Shown piece after piece: positions 35,854 through 47,800 of a stretch of 64,000 nucleotides of DNA. The translations under genes were made by a program, and so were the position numbers. The DNA is from Camellia lanceoleosa (taxonomy: Eukaryota; Streptophyta; Magnoliopsida; Ericales; Theaceae). Location: the NCBI GenBank assembly GCA_025200525.1, contig CM045762.1, positions 76,009,217 to 76,073,216 of the forward strand, given 5' to 3'. How positions within the stretch are numbered: position 1 is the stretch's first letter; each line of letters begins with the position of its first letter. The notes under the pieces are model-generated. The model ran no database searches and was not told where the DNA came from. It saw only the letters and a program-made list of their open reading frames with translations.

Positions 35854-38800
35854 TAAATAGTGCAATGGCTATGTTAATTAAGAAATGGCAGCTAGGGATG
35901 TCAACCGAACAGGTTCTTTTTGCGCGTGTCCCATTCCTCGTCACTGCATTTTGGGTGGGGTTTAACAAGTACCCACATACCTGACCACTTTTTTTTATAT
36001 ACAACATATATAAATCAATTTAAATCAATCTAATAAAATAACTTAATAAATTAAATTATAACATTACTAACCACCACCAATGTAACAATACAACAATCCA
36101 AGTCTCAAAATATACAAAATAAAAGTCTGGCTTGTATATATTTTAAAAGTAAATAAATAAAATATTGGAAAATCTTCAGATAAATGAGAAATGGAAAAAT
36201 TAATTGCATATTAGTGGCTACTTTTTGTAAATATCCTCATACATGGTTAGGAAAACAGAATATCAAAGGCATGTAACCCAACCCCACCCACACCCCTTCT
36301 GCCACCCATAGCCCCTCGCCACACCCTCCACCGCCACCCTCAACCCCTTCTGATACTTCCCCGCCACCGCCACCGCCACCCTTTGAAAACCAAAAATTCC
36401 CACACCCTTCCCCACCCCTGCTGCTGTCCTCTCAGCTGGAGGATGGGAAGACATTGAGGGAAGAACAGAGAAAAAGGGAGGAAAGAAGGTATGGAAGTAA
36501 AGAGAAGATGAAGGTTAGGGAAGGGATAACTTTGGGAGACACCATGTGTGTGATATTATTTTTCGCCAGTTCATGCGTGGGAATATTTACAAAAAGTAAC
36601 CACTAATAAGCAATTACTTTTCCCATTCTCATTTATCTAATATTTTTCTTAAAAGTTTAATATTCTAAATATATTTTTGACATACTTGGCTTGGGGTAGG
36701 GATCAAGATAGGAGGAACCAACACCAGTCCTGCCCTGAAATCCATTGCAGGTGGTGTGGAAAAAACTTGCCCCCTTTATTGGGATTGTGAAAGCCTGTTC
36801 AATTGAGGGTGCGGCAGACCAAAATTGTCATCTGTCCAGGCAAGATTGAGCTCAAGAAAATATAGAGTCGGAAGAAAGTAGAATATGAATGTCACACTAC
36901 TACTATAATATTTATGATGAAAGGGGTAACAAACTTGCTCAAAAATATGAGAGGCAAAAGCAGATGACATGACATAAAACAGGTGTCATAAAAGGTGCAG
37001 GTGGATGTATGCAGCAACAGGTGTAGAGAGGACTACACTGCAACCATCTCAACTTCTTGCTTTCCACCACCACCCCTCTTCAAAGAAAGAGGCAAATCAT
37101 TGCTGCCTGCTCTCAAGAAAAAGGGAGAACAAGATGACCCTCAATCCCTTCAAAAGTTGTAGACCAAAGGAGCTGCTGTCTACATATACATTCATCAAAG
37201 GAGCTTAAACATCACACTAGAATGAAACATGGAGTGCCAAGGGGTTAAGTGGATTCAATGACCTATTTCCAGTTAGATACTTGCAATATGATTAATATTA
37301 TGTCAAACCAGTCACTTTATCCTAGAAAATGGACAGTTGAACACAACCAAAGTTGGCTAATTGGCTCAAAGCTCAAACTAAGATGGCACTTATGATACTC
37401 AACAGTTCCTTAACCAAAAAACCAATCTCAAGAAGATTATAACTCCAAAAATTCAATGGAAAAATAATAATAATTTACAATTCATAATATTTCAAATACT
37501 GCCAGTAATGCATACACAAATTACCTTATCTTTGACCAAGCCACCAGATGTAAAAACCCCAGCATCTTCTAAAGCTAGGAGAACCTTTTTCTGCATGCAT
37601 TTATTCATATGTGAATGAATGACAAGAATAAGAGAGGGAAGAGACGGAAGATACTAAAAAATAAAAACTAGCTAAGCTTGTTGTCTGAAAAAAAAAAAAA
37701 AAACAAGGCAATAAATATAACACAGGACTACAAGTGCTTATGTACTACAAGCATCCACAGATATATCAAGTAGATACAATTACATACTAGTTGTCTAAGA
37801 TCCATAAACTCATCCAAGCTTGTCCTCAAGATTACTTTAATATGAAATTCTAAGGGAGCAAAACAGGCATTATAACATAGAAACAGATTTTTTTTTTTGG
37901 ATACATTGAATGAAATGGCAATAACAAGATCAAATGTCTCCTATGTTCCACCTAAGAAGCACAGACACTTCTAAGAAGGTGACGTATTCCATGTCGTGTC
38001 CGTGTCAGACACCAACACTCTTTGGACACTTCCCCGACACGTGTCCGCCACTCTTCAAAATATGTCCTATTTTTTAATTTCTTTTAAAGACCCGGAGATT
38101 CTTTGGACACCTGGACGCGCATGTGTTGATCGCTTAAACACACGTGTCTCTCGATTAGACACGAATGAAATTAATTTTAAGTTTGAATAAAACAACTTAA
38201 AATACAATAATAAAACAAAAACCATATAAATTTGTAAGAATTAGTTTCACATTGTTTTTTTTTTATTATCTTTGAATGATATATTCATATATATAACATT
38301 TAATAAATATATAAATTATATATTTCATGTGTGCCTTCCACGTGTCATGTTATGCATTTTTTGAAAATTGGCGTGTCCGTGTCGTGTCACATATCCATGT
38401 CCATGCTTCTTAGTGTTCCACCAATTTTAATCCACTCCATACTTCGTATTCTCATCCGAATTTATTTTATGAGGATCAATTTGGACTCCTATTTGCAAAA
38501 ATGGAGAACATAATTGTGGTATGCTTCTCTGAAAGCTATATTTGCAAGAAGTTGTTAAAACCAGCTATTTCCAAGAAACTACTAAAATAGTTTTCGGCGT
38601 ATTGCAAAGCTTAAGTCTATTAGAAAATAAAATGACAAGAAAAGGTACAGTTTCCACGATTTGATCTTTTCTTTATTGGAATTTTAGAAGAATAAAAACA
38701 AGAGATAAAACGATAAAATTGAAACCACTACCAAACAACTTTTTAACAAAAAAGAATAATAAGGGGTTAAAGCTTAAAGGCACACGTCAGTTGTGTGCAA

Positions 38801-41800
38801 CACAATTATACACTTCACAAATTGATGGTTAAATATTTAGTGTAACGAGTTGAATCAAATTGAATTTATACTTTAATCTCAATTGGCAATTTATTTTAAA
38901 TGATTAAACTCCATTCATTTTTTACCCAATTGATTGAATCGTGACCCGTTAGTAATCATGAAATATTATTGTGGTTTTATTATTATTATTATTTGATTAC
39001 CATAAAAGAGTTGTGAATATTTATGGTGTGTACCATTAAACGAAATATATTTTGTGGTGAAAAAATATTATATCTACTTTTGTCATTAAAGATGTTGAAA
39101 TGTACTTTTAGTTGATATATATATATAGGTGTATATGTATAGGTAGATATTTGTTTGAAAAAAGAAAAAAAGAAAAAAAAAAGACAGGAAAACAGTACAG
39201 CAGCAGCCACATGGGCTTTTCCCTCCTTATCCATTGCATTACCTTCTCCTTTTCTTTATTATTGAGCATCAGTGTGCTCTCCCTCATATCTCTTGGTTCT
39301 CTCCCTATGAAATTTTTTCTTTGGTTATTTATATTATATAAAATCCTTGATTCATCAAAACCTGTTGGGTTTTAGACCCTAATGTCATAGATCAAATTGT
39401 AGAGAGTTCCAAGGGCTCCGATTTAATCTGAACGAATAGAATTTTTGTTTTCGGAAATTTTTACTTTCTTGGAAGCTCTTGGATCGAGGTAGGGATTTTC
39501 CTACGTTTCTTTATATACTTTTACTTGATTATATGGAGCTTAGAGTTGTATATAATTTAATTAGAATTTTAAAAAAATTTGTGATTTATTTGTTTAAAAG
39601 AGAAATTTTGAGAAAAATAAAGAGTTGATACCCAAATTACAAAAGTGTAAACTTGGAATATGTTTGTAAGGTTATGAAAGAGATATATTTTAAATTTGAA
39701 CAAAAATGGATTTCGATTCGATCGGTTTTGAAATTTTTACCGGTTTGCGACCAAAAGAGCATTTTTAAAGAAAACAAAGGAATTGTATTTAACTTTTAGG
39801 GCTTTTGATCAAAATAAGATGTCATAGTTGAATAATGTTTGAAGAATGAGTTTGGAAAGAAAATGATATTTTCTTAGACATTAACGATATTATTTTACTT
39901 AATGTATCTGTTGGAATAAAACCGACACGGTTAAAAATGAACCTTAAGAGATTACCGGACATGATTGTGATATGAAAACTAGTGTAGTTGTTCATATTTA
40001 ATGAGATGTGGAATAGATTGTATTTATCGGAATTTTTGAAATTTAATTGTTTAAATATCTGTTTAGAAATATCTGTTTGGACTATCAGTGAAGGATAGCC
40101 AAGATTGTTGTAGAAATGTATGAGACTTAGGTAAATTGAACCACATTCCTCATTTGTTGCATTGGACATTGCATTACATTCATTTCATTGGAAATGTATC
40201 TGTTTTTGAAAAATGTTTAGAAATGTATCTGTTTGCAAAAAGATAAATACTTGGTGAATCTAGGTAGGGAGTGTAGAACCGCGCGGTTAGGTGTCGACCC
40301 TTCCAGTTTACTGATAAAAATAACAGTGGTAATACATTAGGGCCTACTTACAGACACTCACCTCGATATTTACAGAGTTTATATTCATGTAACAGAAATG
40401 ATTTAAAATGGAAATAGTTTTATATCTGCTGTTGCATCTCAGCATTGCATGCTTTATAAAAAGATAGATAAATTATTTTATCATGAGCATGGCATGAGTA
40501 TACTCCTCTTTAGTCTTGTCATGGTCCATATGTTGTGTAGTATATCTCGACTGGGTTGTGGCTCACCTTATAAGGAAAACCATTTCAGGTACAGGTAATA
40601 AACCTCCGCCAAGGCATTGACTTGGGTAGACTCAGAGCTGAGGCTCCATTTTTGTTTTATCGTTATTTGTTGAATGTAAGCCCAAGGCTGTATTTGCGTT
40701 GAGTTGAAACTCCATTTTGTGTAACCAAGAATGTTTTTGGATAAATTTGTAAGCCTGTAGGGTACTTATTATCTGTTTGGCTTCCATTTCATAATTGTTG
40801 TAAAATGCATGCTTGGGATTGGAACTGGGGCATTAAGATGTGAACAGCATGTATTTGGCATTTGGGATTTAATGGAAATGGATATATGGAATAGTTAGCT
40901 ATATATATGTGTTTGTCTATCAAGTGGGTTTTGTTGCATAAATAGATATACCCTGCCCAATTTCCGTGGCGTTACAACTTAGTATCAGAGCGTACCGGGT
41001 TCAAATACTTTGGGTACATGAAGAGTGGTTAGTACTACAGTGGGTTTATCTCGCTTGATAGAGATATCTGTATGATGAGATGCTATGTGATAACATGCTT
41101 ATGTGATTATATGGATATGGGGTTTGATTTCTGAGATGTTGATTAGGTCTGTGAGTTCCAAGAAATCCAGTTAAAAGAGCACTTGATCACTGCTATTTCT
41201 GATTGGAACTATAGCAATGTTATGGGACAATCATTATCTAGAAAGAAAATCTGTATTTGTTTATGTGGAATGAATTAACTGTTGTCCATTACCTTAGGAC
41301 GTGAGTGAGTTAGCTTCAGCATAATTGTGATTGTGCTAATCTAGAGTTTTACCTTTATTAGAATGTTAGGGCGCAGAAGGGGCAGTGGTAGGCGTGGTAG
41401 GCCTAGGAGGCACGAGATACCAATACCGGATGAGATTCTGGCGCAGGAGGAGGGGACAAGGCAGGCAAATGTGGTTGAGCCAGTTGGGCAATAGGCCATA
41501 GGTGCTTTGGCACGAGAGATAGCAAGGGTACTAAACATACTGAGGGCTGAGAACCTAGCACAGGCCCAATTCTGGGCCAGCAGAGACAGACCACTCGCTA
41601 AAAGGGAGTTCTTCCGGACCAATCCGAATATTTTTGTGGGAGATCCTAAGGAGCCGCTGAAGGCTGATGAGTGGCTAGAGCAGACGGTTAAGATGTTCGA
41701 GATGCCAGACATTGAGGACAATGCTCTGAGAGTGACCTTGGTATCCTTTCAGCTGAAGGGAGAAGCAGGTCAGTGGTGGAAATATGCGCGAGGACGTATA

Positions 41801-44800
41801 GGGGTGACCTGGGAGGCCTTTGTCAACACCTTTCAGGAGAAGTATCTGCCTGCTACTGTCAGAGAGAAGTTGAGGGAACAGTTCAAAAACCTCAAACAGC
41901 AGTTTGGCACACCGATGGCGGAGTTCGAGGCCACTTTTGCTAGTTTGTCCAGATTTGCTCCTGAGCTTGTGGCGACAGAGGAGCGCTGTTGTATCGAGTT
42001 TGAGACTCGACTGAGAGATGAGCTTGCCTACTGTGTGGACAGGTCTATGATGAGGGAGTACAACTATCTTGTTGAGGCAGCGGCACATATGGAAACCCGG
42101 TTAGGACCTAGAGAAAGAGAGATGAGGGGTTTCAGGCAGAGAGGCCAAGAGATGCAGGGTGAGGCTCGAGACAGCAAGAGACAGAGGGGTTTTACACCAC
42201 AGCAGTCTCATGGGGCACAGTCTAGGTCCACTTTTCCAGTGCCAAGTTCAAAGGCAAGGGGAGGTGGCCAGGGAAGATTTTCTTGTTTAAAGTGTGGCCA
42301 GTTGGATCACAAGTCCTTTTCTTGCCCACAGAAGGGGGAAAGACAGCGGTCTGCTCCGTCTTCAATCCGCCCACCGAACCAGAGTCAGGAGAGGAGGCAG
42401 TTTTTGACTTGCTTTCAGTGTGGACAGGCGGGATACATGAAGAGGTACTGTCCACAGTTGGATGGCACACCTAGTGCATCTGGATCGAGGCAGACTTAGA
42501 GTTACCAGCCCAAAGACGGTTAGGCACAGGCCTCGAGGGCCACTTTGGAAGCCTCTTCAGCTCAGTCTGTACATCCGGCTTATGCTCCGAGAAGGGAGCA
42601 GCTGGATTAGAGACCTACTGGGCGTGTGTATGCTGTTACCACGCCAGAGTTAGTGCCAACACCTTCGGTTGTGAGAGGTACCTTCTTGTTCTGTAATTCT
42701 ATTGCCAATGTATTAATTTACACGATTTTTCTTTCGTTAATAGCAGTCAGTGTATATAAGTGTGTTTGGATTGTTTTACTTCGTTTTTCTTTCGTTAAGC
42801 CATGATTTGATTCAGGTCAATATGGAATCAATGTCCAGTTCAGAGTTCAAACTTCATTCATTCTCAAATTTAATCAAACAAAATTGTTTTCAAGCTCAAA
42901 GTGATATGCCAGTTACGCCATTGATGTGCAAAAAAAAACGAAACTGATTTTATTGAAGTCAGGGGATGACATTCCTGATTGTAGAGACATTAAAAAGAAA
43001 ATAAATAAAAAAAATTGAAAGAGGGTCTTGTTTTTTATAATGGCCACACGCCAACTTCACTTACTCGACTCTCCCGTTGAGCTCTTTCTCTTTGTGTCAT
43101 CTTGGGAGACCCTTGAAGGCCCTACCTCAGTGCGTACAGGACTACCAAGAGAGTTGACTCCCTGCTAGCTGTCAAAAGCGAAGTACAAAGGTGCTCCAAA
43201 TCGGGTCATGACAGTGATCTTCCGTTTCAGCTCTTTATTCTCTGCCTTCAGTACGCAAATCTCTGCTCACACATCTTTGTACATGCGCTGGAGCAGAGAA
43301 AGTTGGGCATTTAACTGGTGTACCTCACTGGTCTTATTCTGTATCCGGTGAGACAATTTGGTAACCGCAGTCACTGTCTCCATGCAGGATCTCAGTGTGA
43401 AGTGGTTGGCTTCAATGTCAGATTGAGCGGCCATGATTTGCTCAACTGACATCATGGAAAAGTTAAGAAGAGTAGGAAGAGTAGGAGCAGGGGCATTCTG
43501 TTCAGGAAGGTTAAGAAGAGTAGGAGCAGGGGCACTCTATCCAGGAAGGTTAGGAAGAGTAAGAGTAGGGGCACGGGGCACTCGGTCCAGGAGAGCTTGG
43601 ATCATTGAGGTCCGAAAAGAGAGTGAGGGGACGAGATGAGGCCATGTGTGGTGAGAGGTGTTAAAAAAGAAAGAAAGGAGAGTCAGAGAAATAGCAGAGA
43701 ACAGACTAATTTTGGGGCAGCTATTCTCCTCCGCTCAGTCTCGATGTTCTGTCTCTCTCAAGGGGAATGAAGAAGAAGAAGAAGAAGGAGAAGAGAGTGA
43801 TTAAGTAGACGAAAGAAAGTGATGAAAAAGAAGACGGAAGAGAAGAAGACAAAGAGGGAGAGAGAGCCGAGGCGAGCTTACAAATCGAGGAGGTCTGCTT
43901 TTGTCGACCAGCTGACGCAAAAGCAAGGCCGCATGAGTTTACAAATCGAGGAGGTCTACTTTTGTCGGCCAGTTGATGCAAAGCAAGGCCGCGTGTCAAA
44001 CACAGTTTTCGAAGGAAGAGATAGAAGCGGGAAAGTTGTATATATATATGTATATATATTGTATATTTATGTATTATATACATTTATTCGACTATTTTGG
44101 TCACAAGAGTGACTTGGTTAAGTGGTTTGGTTCGACATCTAAGAATGGAAAGGCTAAGCCCGAGCCCGAGGTCAGGGGTTCGAAACCCCGTATCCCTGCA
44201 TTCGAGTTTTCTTTCCTTTTTGCGTGTTTTGCTTATGCGCGATGACGTCAACTAATGGAATATTCCATCGTAGTAATGGCATATGCTCGCTGACGTCCAT
44301 AGACAGAATATTCCTTGTCAGTAACAGCATATTCCCCAAATGTGTCTGTATATGTACGTATCTGTGTATTTTCTCCGTATTTGTCCGTATGTGTCTATGT
44401 ATCTTTTGTTCGTATTTGTCCCTTGGTGAAAATGTTGTGGAGATACCACGGGGTTGAGGAGGCGACTTAGGAATGTGAGGCTGAAGTCCGTGAGAAGTAT
44501 CCGGACCCTTTTATCGATGTTTGAGGGTTGTAATAGAAATGTCATTTTGATATTAGGATGTACATTGTATATGTTATGGAGTAGGGTGAATCTCTTATGT
44601 TTAATTGGAAGGTTGTGTTTATCATGTCATGATTGTGTTTCTACGGTTGTAATTAATTTTAATTCAACGAGGTTATCTAATTTAAATTTCGAGGACGAAA
44701 TTCCTTAAGGGGGAAGGTTGTAACGAGTTGAATCAAATTGAATTTATACTTTAATCTCAATTGGGGATTTATTTTAAATTATTAAACTCCATTCATTTTT

Positions 44801-47800
44801 TACCCAATTGATTGAATTGTGACCCGTTAGTAACTATGAAATATTGTTGTGGTTTTATTATTATTATTATTTGATTACCATAAAAGAGTTGTGAATATTT
44901 ATGGTGTGTACCATTAAACGAAATATATTTTGTGGTGAAAAAATATTATATCTACTTTTGTCATTAAAGATGTTGAAATGTACTTTTAGTTTATATATAT
45001 ATAGGTGTATATGTATAGGTAGATATTTGTTTGATAAAAGAAAAAAAGAAAAAAAAAAGACAGGAAAACAGTACAGCAGCAGCCACATGGGCTTTTCCCT
45101 CCTTATCCATTGCATTACCTTCTCCTTTTCTTTATTATTGAGCATTAGTGTGCTCTCCCTCATATCTCTTGGTTCTCTCCCTATGAAATTTTTTCTTTGG
45201 TTATTTATATTATATAAAATCCTTGATTCATCAAAACCTGTTGGGTTTTAGACCCTAGTTCCATAGATCAAATTGTAGAGGGTTCCAAGGGCTCCGATTT
45301 AATCTGAACGAATCGAATTTTTGTCGCCGGAAATTTTTATTTTCTTGGAAGCTCTTGGATCGAGACAGGAATTTTTCCTACACTTCTTTATGTACTTTTA
45401 CTTAATTATAAGGAGATTAGAGTTGTATATAATTTAATTAGAATTTTAAAAAATTTTGTGATTTATTTGTTTAAGAGAGAAATTTTGAGAAAAATAAAGA
45501 GTTGATGCCCAAATTACAAAAGTGTAAACTTGGAATATGTTTGTAAGGTTATGAAAGAGCTATATTTTAAATTTGAACAAAAACGAATTTCGATTCGATC
45601 GGTTTTGAAATTTTTACCGGTTTGTGAATAAAGAGCATTTTTAAATAAAACAAAGGAATTATGTTTAACTTTTGGGATTTTTGATCAAAATAGGATGTCA
45701 TAGTTGAATAATGCTTGAAGAATGAGTTTGGAAAGAAAATGATATTTTCTTGGGCATTAACGATATTATTTTACTTAATGTATCTGTTGGAATAAAACCG
45801 ACACGGTTAGAAATCGACCTTAAGATATTACCGGACGTGATTGTGATATGAAAACTAGTGTAGTTGTTCATATTTAATGAGATGTGAAATAGATTGTATT
45901 TATCAAAATTTTTAAAATTTAATTGTTTAAATATCTATTTAGAAATATCTGTTTGGGTTATCGGTGGAGGATAGCCATGATTGTTGTAGAAATGTATGAG
46001 ACTTGGGTAAATTGAATCACATTCCTCATTGGTTGCATTGGACATTACATTACATTCATTTCATTAGAAATATATCTGTTTTTTAAAAATGTTTAGAAAT
46101 GTATCTGTTTGCAAAAAAATGAATACTTGGTGAATCTGGGTAGGGAGTGTAGAACCGCGCGGTTAGGTGTCAAGCCTTCCAGTTTACTGGTAAAAATGAT
46201 AGTGGTAGTGCATTAGGGCCTACTTGCAGACACTCCCCTAGAGATTTACAGAGCCTGTATTCATGTAACAGATATGGTTTAAAATGAAAATAGTTTTATA
46301 TCTGTTGTTACATCTCAGCAATGCATGCTTTATAAAAAGATAGATAAATTGTTTTATCATGAGCATGGCATGAGCATATTCCTCTTTAGTCTTGTCATGG
46401 TCCATATATTGTGTAGTATATCTCGACTGGGCTGTGGCTCACCCTATAAGGGAAATCATTTTAGGTACAGGTAATATGCCTCCGCCAAGGCACTGACTTG
46501 GATAGACCCAGCCCTGAGGCTCCATTTTTGTTTTATTGTTATTTGTTGAATGTAAGCCCAATACTGTATTTGCGTTGAGTTGAAACTCCATTTTGTGTAA
46601 CTAAGAATGTTCTTGGATAAATTTGTAAGCCTGTAAGGCACTTATTACCTGTTTGGCTTCCATTTAATACTTATTGTAAAACGCATGCTTGGGATTGGAA
46701 CTAGGACATTGAGATGTGAACCGTATGTATTTGGCATTTGGGATTTAATGGAAATGGATGTATGGAATAATTAGCTATATATATGTGTGTGTTTGTCTAT
46801 CAAGTGGGTTTTGTTGCATAAATAGATATACCCTGCCCAATTTTTCGGGAGCGTTACATTTAGAATATATGAAATTGGCTTGTATAGCTTTTTTTTCTTG
46901 TTCTTTATACTTACCTCTTTTTTTTTTTCTTTTTTTTTTTTTTTTTGGGGGGGGGGGGGGGTGTGTGTGTGTGTGTGTGTGCGCTTTTCCAGAGAATGAA
47001 CTCAACCCCAACAACAATACTTCATCATACAATTTTGCAATCATAAAGTACTTGCAGGCCAAACACAAAAGCCCCAGAACATTTTCAATTCCATGTATTC
47101 ATGTTTCATGGATATCTACGAAAAATGGAATGTAACGATTTTTTTGATGCATCACTTTTTAAGTTTTTATCTACATATTCCACCACTCTAGCAAAATATC
47201 AACTGATACGGGGAAAAAAATTGGGGCCTGTTCAGTTGTGGTTTTTTTTTTTTTTTTTCAGAAACAAAACAATGAAAAGCTGGAAAGCACCAGTCGTTTT
47301 CATTTTTGTGCAAAAACACTTCAAGAAAAACTGAAACAACTTTTTGGTATTTCCTAAAAAGTGGGTTGTTTGCAAAAAATAAAATAAAATAAAAAAATCT
47401 TTGTAAATAGTTTACCAAACTAGCTTTTGTGTTTTCCAGAAATTCAAAACAAACAAACAAAAAAACACAACCAACCAGACCCTCAATGTGCCAATTGGTA
47501 AATTATGAAATCAACCTAACAATTTTATGCAGTGATCACACAGAGTAGGGCGCAGAACCAAATATGATGAGTCTATATGCACAAATAAATTTCCTGAGGA
47601 ACACATGCAACGCTTGCCCAAGCACTTAAAAGCACATCACTCGACGGAAAATGTAAGAAAACAAATTATGCTAATGGCTACTAGTAAAAAAGGAATAAAC
47701 AGACAGGTTTACACTCACTTCACTTTCATCATCCAGAACTCTTTCCATGAGATAAAGATCACAAAATTTTGTAATCTCCAGCAGTACTTCCAGCACAGAG

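Larger units (their letters stand above)
38841..46858 (+). mobile_element. Gag-only Ty3/gypsy LTR retrotransposon (TR-GAG-like) in PEX22 intron 5
   Basis: Two LTRs of 2136 and 2140 bp flank a 3742-bp interior. Both start TGTAACGAG and end GCGTTACA. Perfect 5-bp target duplications, TTTAG, lie at 38836-38840 and 46859-46863. A primer site for initiator Met tRNA and a polypurine tract are in place. The interior codes for Gag and an antisense ORF, but protease is cut off at its start and RT, RNase H and integrase are absent. The end motif TTCGAGGACGAAATTCCTTA before the polypurine tract, the Gag type and the primer site point to the Tekay/Del chromovirus lineage. It lies antisense to PEX22. Known TR-GAG elements have this layout. 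Movement would need pol from another copy. Confidence 0.93.

Noticed and set aside
35792..36007. Minus-strand ORF with a long Tyr run
   Set aside because: It is the (AAT)n microsatellite read as TAT codons.
41675..42088. Minus-strand 137-residue ORF opposite gag
   Set aside because: It is the complement shadow of the Gag frame. The sense frame has the Retrotrans_gag and zinc-knuckle motifs.
44105..44200. A functional tRNA gene
   Set aside because: A and B boxes are present, but the 5' and 3' ends do not pair as an acceptor stem and no anticodon arm is clear.
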